This document shows, piece by piece, positions 53,651-64,000 of a stretch of 64,000 bases of DNA. The translations under genes were made by a program, and so were the position numbers. Every line of letters begins with the position of its first letter. Position 1 is the first letter of the stretch. A model generated the notes under the pieces. It saw only the letters and a program-made list of their open reading frames with translations. It was not told the origin of the DNA and made no database searches. Source of the stretch: Nissolia schottii (taxonomy: Eukaryota; Streptophyta; Magnoliopsida; Fabales; Fabaceae); NCBI GenBank assembly GCA_003254905.1, contig QANU01028237.1:1-64000 (forward strand), given 5' to 3'.

Positions 53651-54188
53651 AGGGTCTACATCGGCTTTCCTTACTTCCTTCGGCGTTTCCTGGCTGTTCT
53701 CGGCTGTCCACGGACCCTTTACCGGCTCGTAGAAGCACGGGATGTTACAGTCTCCATCTGGGGGGTCTATCAGGCTCCTCTGGAATGCGGGCAGGAGCAA
53801 AAGTACACGTCTCTAGTAGGGTATCTGTGCGGTAGTTGCACTGGCGCGTACGAGTAAACAACCATACATACTTCGCCGGCGAGGAAGTCATCGCTGCAAG
53901 CTGGATCCATACACGAGTGGGGGTGAGAACTCTTGGTCCTCAGTGGGGTTTCCCTCGCATCATCAATCGTTCATTTACTCGGGTATCCTCCAGCCGTTCA
54001 GGGGATCTCTAAGTGAGTATGCATACTAAAGTCCTACTGATTATTTTCTTTGCTAAAACCCTAAACAGCTTTATCTAATTCATCTAGGTGACTAGGGATC
54101 TAGTCTTGCTTATCTAGGTTCTCGTGCTTTCTATCCTAGACCGTTACCACATAGCCACATAATAACCACAGATACATGTATGCAAGGT

Positions 54189-54264
54189 GATCGTGTCCCA
54201 TGCGTTCCCTTCAAGCATGGTGACGTGATCGAGCCCCATGCGTTCCCTTCGAGCATGGTGACGT
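54189..54264. repeat. Two 38-bp tandem repeats in LTR F
   Basis: 54189-54226 and 54227-54264, both containing CATGCGTTCCCTTC and GAGCATGGTGACGT or a one-base variant. A third partial copy follows (GTGCTCCCTTCGAGCCTG). The unit derives from the GTCAAGGGAACGAC segment found once in LTRs E and G. Confidence 0.85.
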
Positions 54265-54607
54265 GCAACAATGCCTGTGCTCCCTTCGAGCCTGCTATTG
54301 CGCACTATACATGAGCTTTATATCTTTTCTTTTAACCGGTATAACTCACGCTCTGGTCGTCTTCCTTTGGGCTGAACCAGGCGGCAAATGTATTCTCACT
54401 TATTCGTAACCATGTTCATATGCATTTTTATCTTTCTCATCATACTCTTGTTCCTACATTTCTTTATCATCTTCATTTATTAAGTGTTCATTACATCATA
54501 ACCTCTAGTGATCTATCCTCATGATGCATGCTTTCGTGGGCCACAATAGACACATCTCTGTTCATTGGATCCTTTGGAACCACTAAAATCTCAAGTCTGC
54601 CAGGTTT

Positions 54608-54833
54608 CATTCGAATACATAGTCTGGCATTCGAATGAAATCCTACGGGGTCTTTCATTCGACTGAAATGGGGTTTCATTCGATTGAAATCCTCATCATT
54701 CTTTCATTCGAATGCTATGAGATTCATTCGATTGAAATCCCGATATTTTCTTTCATTCGACTGCAGGGGAATTCAATCGAATGAAAGCTAGCCTTTGGCT
54801 TTCATTCGATTGAAAACCTCAAGGATTCGAATG
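54608..54833. repeat. Ten-site CATTCGAATG array in LTR F
   Basis: Sites start at 54608, 54628, 54656, 54677, 54705, 54725, 54754, 54774, 54803 and 54824: five pairs, 20-21 bp inside and 28-29 bp between, period 48-49 bp. Confidence 0.93.
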
Positions 54834-55785
54834 AAAGCTCCAAAATCGCTTCCCCGAGACTTCAGCTCTCAATTTTCCACAGAAAACCACTATCCCTAGG
54901 GTTCCAATCAGTACAGTTATACATTTCATTCATCAAAATTTCCCAAAACCCTTTTTACCCTGATTTTCCCAAAAACTCTACTTAATAGTTTTACCGTCAG
55001 AAACATAAAATAACACATATACAGTTAAGAAATAAACCACATAGACAGTGGGCTTAGGGTTACTCACATCCGATGGTGATTCTGAATTGGTAGGTTCGAA
55101 GTGGAGAATTTCCTCTTCACGATGGCGTGCTTCGGCGATTTTTTCGGGACTCCGGCACGAAACCTAGATGTGTCGGAACGGGACTGGTGTTTGTGAAAGA
55201 GATGGAGAATAACGTTATATTTTTTGAAACGTACGTGGTTATTTATAACCACGCACAGTAACTTATTTTCTTTCTTTTTCCTTTTTCTTTTTTTTTTCTT
55301 TCTTCTGAAGCATTTGCTTCTCTTCTTCTTCTTCTTATTATTATTATTATTATTATAATATTATTATTATTTATTTAATTACTTCCTTCAGAAGCTTGGA
55401 ACTCCCCCTGTCTGGCTTCGTTTTCGTTTGATCGCGTTTTGTCCGAAGCGTCTCACACCCGGTTGCCCTAAAAATATTCCAGACATACCGTTGTGATCCA
55501 TTTATTTTTCCCTTCAATCCGGGGCAATTTTTCCAGGGATCTTGGACTTTCTTACCGAGTCAAGAAATTCCAGGGGCATTTTTCGGTATCCAAAAAATTT
55601 CCGTTCGAGTCGAAACTCGCCCGGCGACTCCGAAAAATTACGGGACAACTAAATCTAGCCCGTCTCCTCAAATCTATACAGTTTCGGAGGTTTCACTCCT
55701 CCTCCCTTGATTCCTTGGCTTTTCCCTGCCATTCTCGGCGACGAAAATAACGGGTTTTTCGCGCACGGGAACTCTGGATGTTACA

Positions 55786-56606
55786 TTGACCTTCCCCTCT
55801 TTCACGGCCTTGACGAACTTCAGCCAGAGGTCTTCTTGACAATGCTCCTGAGCTTCAACTATCCTCTGCCTGAAACTGCTAGTAATCTGCACTGGACCTA
55901 GCTTAATGTTGTTGTCCTGTCTAACAACCCCCAAATTAAGATCTTGAAACTCTTCCAGCAGCTTTGACTCTTCTACCATCATTTGAGCCATGTGCAACGC
56001 CTTTCTGCTCAGTGCATCCGCTATCACATTCGCCTTTTCGGGATGGTAGTTTAGACCAAAGTCATAGTCCTTCAGAAACTCCATCCACCTCCTTTGCCTC
56101 ATATTCAACTCCTTCTGGTCGAAGAGATATTGCATGCTCTTGTGGTCGGAGAATACCTCGAAACGAACGCCATAGAGGTAATGTCTCCAGATCTTCAGCG
56201 CGAACACTACTGCTGCTAGTTCCAAGTCATGGGTAGGGTAATTCGCATCGTGCAGTCTCAACTGTCTGGACGCGTAAGCCACCACTTGGCGATTCTGCAT
56301 AAGCACGCATCCTAGTCCCATTCTTGAGGCATCACAATACACCTGACACAGTGTGTGTGGGTCTGGCAAAATCAATACCGGATCAGTGGTCAATTTCTCC
56401 TTGAGCTTACAGAAGCTCTCCTCGCATTCTGGTGACCACTCGAACTTAACTTCCTTGTGGGTGAGCTTGGTAAGGGGTAGCGCAATTTGAGAAAACCCCT
56501 TGATGAACCTTAGGTAGTAGCCCGCAAAGCCTAGAAAGCTCCTGATCTCCGTGACTGAGGTAGGCCTCTCCCAGCCCTTTACTGCTGCAATCTTACTCGG
56601 ATCCAT
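55786..56606 (-). pseudogene. Chromovirus RT end and RNase H (K)
   Basis: Minus-strand frame with the RT connection region ([40 protein letters not shown]), RNase H ([20 protein letters not shown] with the first Asp, [20 protein letters not shown] with Glu, [20 protein letters not shown] with the next Asp, [12 protein letters not shown]) and the spacer before integrase. The frame runs into the LTR start of F at 55785, so integrase is missing. Sequence is typical of the Tekay/Del chromovirus lineage. A stop at about 56607 separates it from the RT core. Confidence 0.9.
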
Positions 56607-57115
56607 CGAGATTCCCTACTCTGACACTACATGCCCCAAGAACTTCACTTCCCTCGTCCAAAACTCGCATTTGGAAAGCTTAGCATATAGCTGCTTCTCC
56701 CTCAAGATGTCCAGAACCAGTCTGAGATGCTTGGCGTGATCCTCTTCCGCCTTAGAGTACACCAGAATATCGTCTATAAAGACTATCATGCACTCGTCCA
56801 AGTGGGCTCTGAAGATCCGGATCATATAGTCCATGAAGATCGCAGGGGCATTTGTCAACCCGAACGACATCACGATGAACTCATAGTGGCCATAGCGAGT
56901 CCTGAAAGCCGTCTTGGGAATATCGTCGTCTGCTACCCTTATCTGATGGTAGCCAGAGCGTAAATCAATTATTGAGAATACCTTAGCACCCCTGAACTGA
57001 TCCATCAAGTCGTCTATCCTCGGCAACAGGTACTTATTCTTGATCGTAACCTTATTCAATTGCCGATAGTCAATGCACAGCCGCATCGACCCATCCTTCT
57101 ACTTCACGAACAACA
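56607..57115 (-). pseudogene. Chromovirus RT core (K)
   Basis: Open from 57086: [66 protein letters not shown], then the catalytic box FIDD in [19 protein letters not shown] and [24 protein letters not shown] is within the YXDD variation seen in Ty3/gypsy. Frameshift and stop at 57087-57115 and a TAG after GHVVSE show decay. Confidence 0.92.
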
Positions 57116-57391
57116 CTAGAGATCCCATGGTGACGCACTAGGCTGGATGAACCGTTTGTCCAGTAGGTCCTCCAGCTGCTTTTTCAGCTCCTGCAGCTCT
57201 ACCGTGAACATGCGGTATGGTGCCATCGAGATTGGTCCAGCTCCCGGAACCAAGCTAATAGAGAATTCGCATACTACTAAAATATGCGCAAAGTCTTGCG
57301 TCATCTCCACCTCTGAGGAAGCTAAGAAGATGAAGCTCTGGTTCTCCAATGGACAGTAGTACAAAACCATTGATTCTTCCTTAGAGGGTGG
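57116..57391 (-). pseudogene. Protease-RT linker of K, cut by C
   Basis: Reads [20 protein letters not shown] and [27 protein letters not shown], the segment directly before the RT core in chromoviruses; the usual FPEELPGLPP-type part before SISLVPG is deleted. Element C begins at 57392, so upstream gag and protease of K are not visible. Confidence 0.82.
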
Positions 57392-58912
57392 TGATAAGTG
57401 CCCAATTTACACAAATTTGACATATCAAAATAGCACTTATCTACAAAATTTTTAACAAATTATCTAATGAATTCCCCATTTTTGTAGGTTTTCTAATATA
57501 TTTTGGTAGATGGATACAAGCATAATTAATTGAAGATTAATCCCATAAAGAATGGAGAAAAATGGCAGAAATGGGAAAAAGCTTAAAAGAAGAAAATCAG
57601 GCGAAGGCATCGCTTAGTGAAGGCCAAGCAATCGCTCAGCGCCACGGACAATATCGCTCAGCGGTTAACCCTCTATCGCTGAGCGAAAGCACGTTGGCAA
57701 GCAACTTGCACCAGCGCATTTATTGCGCCAGCTGGAGCTAGCCTGGTGCCGCCATGCCATGTCGCTCAGCGGTTGTACCAAAACTGCTGAGCAATGGACG
57801 CCAGATTTGCCCTATAAATAGGAGGGCCGAGCTCTTCATTTCCATCATCCAATCCCCCTCCACTCTTCACTTCTTTTACATATTTCTTGTACTTTAAAAG
57901 CTTAGTTTAGTTTAGGTTAGGTTAGGAACAAAGACGAGGTTCGTGAAGGAGCCGGAGATCGAGGAAGCCCAGTGAAGCCATGGCCATGATAGCGTGAGTA
58001 CGTGTCATGGTAAGTGCCTAAACCTTGCCTCCAAGATACTGTTGTAAGATGGATTCCTAATCCTCTTTTTGTTGGGATTTTGGTCATTATTGTAGTTGCT
58101 TGTATCCATGTAATTATTACATATGAATCTATCCTTTTCCTATGATTTGCTTGAATGGTTTTACACTTAACGCTAGTCTTTGTTTAATATTTTGATTCTT
58201 GATTTGGGATTTAGTTGTATGAACGGTAGTTATACTAATTAAATCATAACCAAGTTAAGATCAACGTCATTATGCTTAACTAGATTCTAGGCTTGAACGT
58301 TGTGAACGAACAGTTACAATCATTAGAGTCGGAACTAAACCATTTCATCTAATCTTGTTGCCATAACTGGAATTAAGGTTAGTCGTTTTAACATCTGGAT
58401 TAATGCTGGCTTACTTTGTTAAGCTTGGGTGCGAAAGAGACAGTTTAACAAAGGAAACCTGTGATCTTGTCATGCGCGAAAGTGATAACAAGTTAAGAAC
58501 TGGTGGCGGGCAATCAATTGATAGTTCTATGTAATAAGTAACTGAATGCATGAAACTATGATGTGATTAAAATTCCCAACAAGCTCCGGAACTACCTCTG
58601 ATTTGTTTCCTATTTACTTTTATGTTGTCTATTTACATATTTTAATTATCAAAACAATTATCAAATCCTTCACTTCATTGTTTAATTAAACGAACTCAAG
58701 AATGGTATTTTTGCAACTCTCTGTGGATTCGACTATACCCGACTATACTGCAATTGGATTCCTTTGGAATCTGAAAGCCCCAAAGTAGGATATATATATA
58801 AATTTAATTTGAACGACAAAAGCGCAGATAAGCTTTCTACGAGCTTGGCATAGTTGTGACAAAACCTAAGATGTGTCAAGATCTTAGAAGGTGATTAAAA
58901 AGGCTTTCATCA
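57392..58912 (+). mobile_element. 5' LTR of C
   Basis: 1521 bp, TGATAAGTGCCC...GGCTTTCATCA. Array group 1 starts at 57610, 57632, 57654 and 57676, exactly 22 bp apart; group 2 at 57762 and 57784. TATA 57813-57820. Compared with the 3' LTR it has lost about 100 bp within the array region. Confidence 0.93.
57813..57820 (+). promoter_or_regulatory. TATA box of C 5' LTR
   Basis: CCCTATAAATAGGAGGG, about 20 bp after the last palindrome site of the array. 3' LTR copy at 62956-62963. Confidence 0.82.
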
Positions 58913-58916
58913 AATT

Positions 58917-58934
58917 TGGCGCCGTTGCTGGGGA
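58917..58934 (+). promoter_or_regulatory. PBS of C (tRNA-Asp type)
   Basis: TGGCGCCGTTGCTGGGGA four bases after the 5' LTR, one base different from A. Confidence 0.9.
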
Positions 58935-59094
58935 GTTGCGTCAAAAATACATTGCTTGAGTTTTGTTTGATTAAACAATTGTGAATATCTGTAAAATAGT
59001 GTATAGTCTTTATTTTCTTTATTTTATGAACTACTTTGTTATTTTGTGGACTCTTGTTTTGATCTTATTTGGCTAGTGTGAATTTTCTTAGCAA

Positions 59095-60428
59095 TTGCGA
59101 GGTAAGACTTCAAAAGATCAATTGTTGTTTGACCCTGAGATTGAAGCTACTTCAAGAAGAAATAGGAAAAAGAAGAAAAAGCACCTAGCCAAACAAAGAG
59201 CGGAGCAAGAGACAACTTCATCATCAACTTCTTCAACCAACCAAGAAGAAACCATTGCCGACAATACTGGAGCTCAAAGACAACCTCAGATGCAACTTGG
59301 TTTGGTTCAATTGTTATATGCTAACCCTTTTGCAGGTTTGGATCATGAGGATCCGTATGCTCATCTTACGAAATTCTATGAACTCTATGGGACCGCGGGA
59401 ATGTCCGAGGCCGATGAAGAATCTATCTTTTTAAGGATGTTTCCCCTGACCTTGATCGGAAAAGCTAAGGAGTGGTTGCTTGATCAACCACAAAACGTCT
59501 TGTCAAATTGGGATCAGTTGGAGGAAAAGTTTTGTGCCAGGTACTTTTCTCAGTCTAAATTTATGGATTTAAAGACTGCGCTACATTTGTGTAGGCACCT
59601 GGAGAAAGCCTATGTGAAGCCTGGGAACGATACAAATCCATGTTGAGAAAATGCCCGAATCATGGGTTCGATGCACGGACACAAATCCATATCTTCTGCA
59701 ACGGACTCCAACAACAGCACAAACTGATGCTGGATGCTGCCGCCAGTGGACAAATCATGTCCAAGACACCGGAGGAAGCCATCTCCATTATTGATTCCAT
59801 GGCCTTGACGGACCAACAAGGCCAATACAACCGACGTCCTAGGAGAGGATGAGTGCTCGAGCTGGGAACCAACGATGCCATACTTGCCCAACACAAGCAA
59901 CTTCAACAACAGATAGACGAGGTGAAAAAGGCCCTAAGCGAGTTGCCAAAGCAAATTAGAGAGGCCCGTGAAGCAAAAAGGCAACAGGTATTTTTATGTG
60001 AAATTTGTAATGACGATCACCCGTCTAGTGTTTGTCATTTCAGGGAAGAAGAAGTTCACTTCCTTGAAAACCAGCCAAGGCAACCCTATCAAAACAATTT
60101 CCAAAGGGGGCCGAATTAAAATTTCAATCAGCCATGGAGGCAAGAGGCTGGCCCATCATTTAGAGCTCCACAACAACCCCGCCCATATCAGAATCAGCCT
60201 CCCATGTATTCAAGTTCCAAAATAGAGGAAACATTTAATCAATTTATGCAACAATCAATGATAAATCAAAAGAACAACGAAGCCTCTATTAGGAACTTGG
60301 AGACCCAATTGGGACAATTGGCTAATGATATGGCGGAGTTGAAGAAAAGAAGATTTACGGCTAATCCAGAGCTAAACCCTAAGGACTCTTGCCATGAGGG
60401 GAGGGTTGATGATGAAGCAAGGAGCTAG
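59095..60428 (+). pseudogene. Athila gag of C (degenerate)
   Basis: The expected start ATG is TTG (59095), then RGKTSKDQLLFDPEIEATSR. Gag core NPFAGLDHEDPYAHLTKFYE, LTLIGKAKEWLLDQPQNVLS, NWDQLEEKFCARYFSQSKFM, then a frameshift at about 59580; CPNHGFDARTQIHIFCNGLQ continues in another frame (59640-59852). After a TGA the next part reads LGTNDAILAQHKQLQQQIDE and the zinc knuckle CEICNDDHPSSVC (to 60119), and the tail (60204-60428) reads FNQFMQQSMINQKNNEASIR to NPKDSCHEG. The frame ends in the Gag tail, with no protease. At least three disruptions make it non-functional. Confidence 0.9.
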
Positions 60429-60436
60429 AAGAAAAA

Positions 60437-60486
60437 GGCGTCGGGCTAACGACGTTAAAAGAAGCGCTATCTGGGAGGTAACCCAG
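60437..60486 (+). promoter_or_regulatory. Tandem hairpins after gag (C)
   Basis: GGCGTCG-GGCTAA-CGACGTT (60437-60456) and CTGGG-AGGTAA-CCCAG (60471-60486). Hairpin 1 has G-C as loop-closing pair where A and B have A-T, so both arms changed together. Confidence 0.78.
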
Positions 60487-62397
60487 TATTTTGTGAGTTA
60501 TATTATTTTAGTAGTTTAGTAATTTTGCAGGTTAATTAATTTAAGGTGTTAAGACAATTTTTAAGAAATATGGTGAAAAAGAAATAAGGGTTTTCTAAAT
60601 CTTGTAATTAGGTTTGGATTTTGAAAGTGCTAATCCTTTTCAAATTAAGCTAAACTTGAAGCATTTTTGATTTCTAAACCTAATGACAGATTTTAAACCT
60701 TTTAAATTATTATTTAAGAAAGGTGCACAGGTTTTAATAGGGAATAGGATTCTTATTTGTTAATAAATGACAAGAAATTCTAGAAAAAGAATCTTTCAAA
60801 AAGCACCTTAAGTTATTTTATTTTGAATCCATAAATTATTGTGGGAAATTCTGTCCACACAAGTGGGAACTTCTGACCACTTAAGCGGGAAGTTTTGTCC
60901 GCAATTGTAGGGAATTCTGTCTACAACAAGGATTCAAAATAAAACATGATCTCTCTAATACTACTTGGAAGAAAGGAAATTTCCTTTGATTGTTTTTGCA
61001 AGCCGGAAAACAACCAATGAAGATTCCTAACACAACAAAAGAGAGACGCACTTCTAGAGGACGAAGAGCATGATTCCTTAAGAAGGATGAGCCTCTATCT
61101 CCTCAAAACATTGAAGCAAGATGAAGTAGCATAGACAAAATGGACAAAAGGCTACATCAACGAGGCTACTTCAAGATATTCACCATGAACAGGGAGCATT
61201 CTTAATTTTCTAACACCTTAATTAATTTCTTTAGTAGTTTAATATATGCTTAAGACTTGTTTGTTTAAAAACAAAGTAGTAGTTTATTTTACTTGGTTTG
61301 ATGCATGAACATAAATATATCATGAATTGAATTGTTTCGGTATCTATACTAGACTTGTGAATACATGCATAGTTACCATGAACATGTTCATATGCATGGA
61401 TATACTTGTATGCATAAGCATAACCTTGAAGATGTTTTGAAATCAAGGAAATAAACCCTAGCCATGTGAGGGAGTCAGCCTAAACACTAAGTGAGATAGA
61501 GAGAATCACCATTGTTTTACGCAATTGAATTTGTTTAAGTCTCTAGTTTCGATGAATTGTATGGAAATAATAGGAGATGATCAAGGCATTTTGTTCTTTA
61601 GATTTTAAACCCACTTGGCCAAATAAAGCCGACCCTTAATTAGGAACATCCTTTGTACCCCATTTGAGCCTAACATGAGAAAATTTTTGTTCATAATCCC
61701 CGAGCCATAAGTAGAAAAACAATGTTATCCCTTAATTTATAGATTAAGAGAGCATTCAAATTGGATTATGTGCAAAGATCCAAGTCAGGGGGAAATAAGG
61801 GTAAGCCAAAGTGGAAGAAACAAAGATGAAAAGAACAGAAGCAAGCAAAGGAGAAAACATTCTATCCCAAAACAAGAAGAAGAAAAAGAAAAAGGGATAG
61901 AAGACAAAAGAAAATCAAGGAGAAAAAGGGTGAAAAAGAAAATTGTTGAAAAGAAAATAGGTGACAACAAGAAGTTGGTTTTCAATGCTCTCTTAAATGG
62001 AAAACATTTGCATAACCAGAAAAACCCATTTCCTTTGTAGCCTAGCCCCATTACAACCCTTAAAAGTCCTTTGTGATCCTTGCATGACCATACTATGCAT
62101 TGAATGGTGAGACAGGTAACAAATTTAAATTGTTGTGATTCAATGGTGACATTGAGAGAAACACTCACCCTAAATTGGTCCACTGACCATTGTGTGCATA
62201 AAGATAATTTCCTTGGTGGAAAAGACATTGGATAGTGTGATTTGCTTATAGCATTCAAGTAATTGTGCATGTGACTTGTTTAGGTTATTCTATGATGTTC
62301 ATAAAGTCTTAAGCTTAAACTATTTGAAACCTTTCAACTCATTGCATTAACCGGTTGTTCATAAGCATTAATCCCTTGTTAAATAATCCTACTACCT
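60487..62397 (+). other. Non-coding 3' region of C
   Basis: Homologous to the regions after the hairpins in A and B, with an additional ~500-bp stretch at the start (about 60560-61100) containing repeats of GGGAA(C/G)TTCTGNCCAC (60842-60930). Only the small basic ORF at 61768 is a coding candidate. Confidence 0.7.
61768..62040 (+). CDS. Small basic ORF in C (uncertain)
   Basis: 90 codons, core KGIEDKRKSRRKRVKKKIVE then GDNKKLVFNALL, matching the ORF at 10221-10514 of B. The Lys/Arg cluster could act as a nuclear-targeting or RNA-binding stretch, but low-complexity purine-rich RNA gives such translations by chance. Conserved at nucleotide level with B, not open in A. Confidence 0.25.
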   Translation: MCKDPSQGEIRVSQSGRNKDEKNRSKQRRKHSIPKQEEEKEKGIEDKRKSRRKRVKKKIVEKKIGDNKKLVFNALLNGKHLHNQKNPFPL

Positions 62398-62435
62398 CTT
62401 GTTTGAGGACAAACAAGGTTTTAAGTCAAGGGGAG
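62398..62435 (+). promoter_or_regulatory. Hairpin and PPT of C
   Basis: CTTGTTTGAGGACAAACAAG (62398-62417) followed by GTTTTAAGTCAAGGGGAG and the 3' LTR start TGATAAGTGCCC at 62436. Confidence 0.88.
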
Positions 62436-63151
62436 TGATAAGTGCCCAATTTACACAAATTTGACATATCAAAATAGCACTTATCTACAAACTTTTTAAC
62501 AAATTATCTAATGAATTCCCCATTTTTGTAGGTTTTCTAATATATTTTGGTAGATGGATACAAGCATAATTAATTGAAGATTAATCCCATAAAGAATGGA
62601 GAAAAATGGCAGAATTGGAAAAAAGCTTAAAAGAGGAAAATCAGGCGAAGGCATCGCTCAGCGAAGGCCAAGCAATCGCTCAGTGCCAAGGACAATATCG
62701 CTCAGCGGTTAACCCTCTATCGCTGAGCGAAAGCACGTTGGCAAGCAACTTGCACCGGCACATTTATTGCGCCAGCAGGAGCTAGCCTGGTGCCGCCATG
62801 CCACGTCAGCGCCGCCCTGCAAAAGCTGCCGAGCATTTAATGAAGACGCGTAAAAGTACAATCACTCAGCGAGAGTGCGCCGCTGCCCAGCGAAGAAGAC
62901 TGAATCGCTCAGCGGTTGTACCAAAACCGCTGAGCGATGGACCCCATATTTGCCCTATAAATAGGAGGGCCGAGCTCTTCATTTCCATCATCCAATCCCC
63001 CCTCCACTCTTCACTTCTTTTACATATTGCTTGTACTTTAAAAGCTTAGTTTAGTTTAGGTTAGGTTAGGAACAAAGATGAGGCTCGTGAAGGAGCCGGA
63101 GATCGAGGAAGCTCGGCGAAGCCATGGCCATGATAGCATGAGTACGTGTCA
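62436..63151 (+). mobile_element. 3' LTR of C, truncated by L
   Basis: First 716 bp of the LTR. Array sites start at 62654, 62676, 62698 and 62720 (22 bp apart), then 62862, about 62883, 62905 and 62927. TATA 62956-62963. Ends at GTACGTGTCA, where L begins. Confidence 0.9.
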
Positions 63152-64000
63152 TGAAACACCCTAGCTAACCGTTTACCCGTACGTAGTAAACAAAGCTCAC
63201 TAGACTGTTCTCAGCTTTGGTGGGGTTACTTCTTGCCCCTACTTTTAGATTGGCAAATATTTCTTACTTGAAAATATGGACCATTTTGAAAATCGTTCGT
63301 GTGCATTATCATTTTATAAAGTAGAAGCCGTGCGTGATTAAGATAGCATATAAAGATACAAACGATAGAGTCCCCATGGACTTAAGCAATAATTAACTCC
63401 AGCGTGGCAATGTTAGAGATCTTACAAGAGAAATACATAATCAGACAAGTATTCGGTCCATCACATAGTTGCACAGTCAAATAGTAATACATAATTATAA
63501 AGTCAAGTATGCAAGTCAGAATACATTTCCATATGAGCTAAGGAAGCACCTAATCCCTTAAGCTAATCTAAAACATGAAACAAAAGTCTTTGTCCGTCGC
63601 TTCCTCGGAATCCTCCGACGTCCATATCTCTGCATGTCTTTCGATACCGGCTCCGTCTCGGCGTACATGTCGTGCCATCCTAGAATCATAAAGGAGTGGG
63701 GGGTGAGAACCTTGGGTCCTTAGTGGGTAACCTTGGGGATCATTCTTCATTTTTCTACTTAATTATGATTCCGCCGCTCAGGTGTTTCTAAGTGAGCATA
63801 CATACTAACATTCCTACTGATTATGATCTGGCCTAAAGTCCTGAGCAGCTTTATCTACATTACTAGGTGATAGGGGGGAACTAATCTTTCTTACTAAGTT
63901 CTCGTGCTTGTTACATTCATTCGCTTATACATAGCCGTCTCGAGCGTTCTCTTGACAGTACTAACATCATATTTACTTATCTTCTTCGTATTCATTTATC
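63152..64000 (-). mobile_element. LTR L (reverse, runs out of window)
   Basis: Plus strand starts TGAAACACCCTAGCTAACCG, the reverse complement of an LTR end. The following TTTACCCGTACGTAGTAAACA matches the LTR H end (6342-6384), so L is of the H family. The distal modules are present (GGGGGTGAGAACC near 63700, AGCAGCTTTATCTA near 63845). No DVWLFTR-type ORF is seen at the place where E, F, G and I have it. Confidence 0.85.

Larger units (their letters stand above)
48997..53749 (-). mobile_element. Solo LTR I
   Basis: LTR sense start TGTAACATCCCGTGC at 53749, end GGGTGTTGCA at 48997. Flanks GTTTC (48992-48996) and GTCTC (53750-53754) agree at 4 of 5. About 3.2 kb without the nested Athila solo LTR. 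Contains U3 block (51883-51923), TATA (51664-51671), ten-site array and an intact ORF. Confidence 0.88.
48679..53891 (-). pseudogene. LTR ORF of F, split by solo LTR I
   Basis: N-terminal part from ATG at 53891 to 53750: MTSSPAKYVWLFTRTRQCNY, RTDTLLETCTFAPARIPEE. I is inserted at 53749/48997; the frame then resumes (SSPMRSIWIDERPGSSSRDP), is shifted further on, and its conserved end (RRFAQRDFSAVTDLSSEDEE) runs in another frame to a TGA at 48679. Same family as 42834-43301. Confidence 0.72.
48208..55785 (-). mobile_element. 5' LTR of F (interrupted by I)
   Basis: LTR sense start TGTAACATCCAG at 55785, end TTGTTGCA at 48208. About 2.8 kb without solo LTR I. Modules: U3 block 55458-55500, TATA 55240-55247, GTGAGTAACCCTAAGCCCAC near 55060, ten-site array 54608-54833, ORF split by I. 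It is inserted in the chromovirus pol fragment K at 55786. Confidence 0.85.
57392..64000 (+). mobile_element. Element C: gag-only Athila derivative
   Basis: 5' LTR 57392-58912, PBS 58917-58934, degenerate gag 59095-60428, hairpins 60437-60486, non-coding region, PPT, 3' LTR from 62436 cut by L at 63152. Protease, RT, RNase H and integrase are missing. The rest of the 3' LTR, and its duplication, would lie beyond L outside the window. Confidence 0.9.

Overview
The window is plant nuclear DNA, almost certainly a eudicot, made entirely of nested LTR retrotransposons. I see no ordinary host gene, tRNA, rRNA or CRISPR. Two Ty3/gypsy lineages supply nearly everything. Athila-type elements have a tRNA-Asp-type primer binding site (TGGYGCCGTTGCYGGGGA), Athila-style Gag, a DLGAS protease and an FMDD reverse transcriptase. 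The second lineage is Tekay/Del-like chromoviruses and coding-poor derivatives, with ~3.1 kb LTRs running TGTAACATCC...GGGTGTTNCA, an initiator-Met PBS (TGGTATCAGAGC), and a chromodomain-like tail in one copy. The species cannot be told from the sequence.

Layout, with letters used throughout. H (+, to 6384) is the 3' end of a chromovirus carrying an Athila solo LTR. H sits in J (-, 6385-8063), an LTR fragment. J adjoins F (-, internal at 8064-8262 and 47891-48207, 5' LTR 48208-55785). F is split by E (+, 8263-47890), a very large element with 3.17 kb LTRs and no gag-pol. E's 5' LTR holds B (-, 8269-18488, full-length Athila with decayed gag-pro-RT-RH-IN) and D (+, 21729-30131, coding-less LTR element). 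E's interior holds A (-, 31876-39473, Athila derivative with an intact 905-aa Gag-Pro and no pol) and G (+, 40719-43800, solo LTR). G lies inside an antisense, intron-bearing pseudogene carried by E. F's 5' LTR holds solo LTR I (-, 48997-53749), which holds an Athila-type solo LTR (+, 52116-53650). K (-, 55786-57391) is a chromovirus RT/RNase H fragment. C (+, from 57392) is a gag-only Athila derivative whose 3' LTR is cut by L (-, from 63152). Target-site duplications support most joins: GTAAC (B), AAGCG (A), CGAAC (G), GTCAC and AGGGT (two Athila solo LTRs), and 4 of 5 matches for D, E and I.

The most unusual content is inside the LTRs. (1) The chromovirus-like LTRs E, F, G and I carry a conserved ~150-codon ORF whose copies differ mainly at synonymous sites. 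(2) Arrays of short palindromes, each containing CpG, occupy the LTRs. A CCGCTSAGCGG type recurs every ~22 bp in the promoter regions of all Athila LTRs and downstream of the TATA box in chromovirus LTRs D and H. A CATTCGAATG/CAATCGATTG type is built as five ~49-bp periods with two sites each in E, F and I. LTRs with the ORF and a readable array carry the second type; D and H, without the ORF, carry the first. This suggests, but does not show, a TE-encoded or host factor reading phased sites. (3) Athila elements carry a two-hairpin block directly after the last codon, with a compensatory base change between elements, and a perfect 8-bp hairpin just before the polypurine tract.

Assembly caution: a 651-bp near-exact duplication joined by one N (18522), a 91-bp patch between two Ns (32674, 32766) and a 669-N gap (41411-42079) are probably assembly products, not biology.
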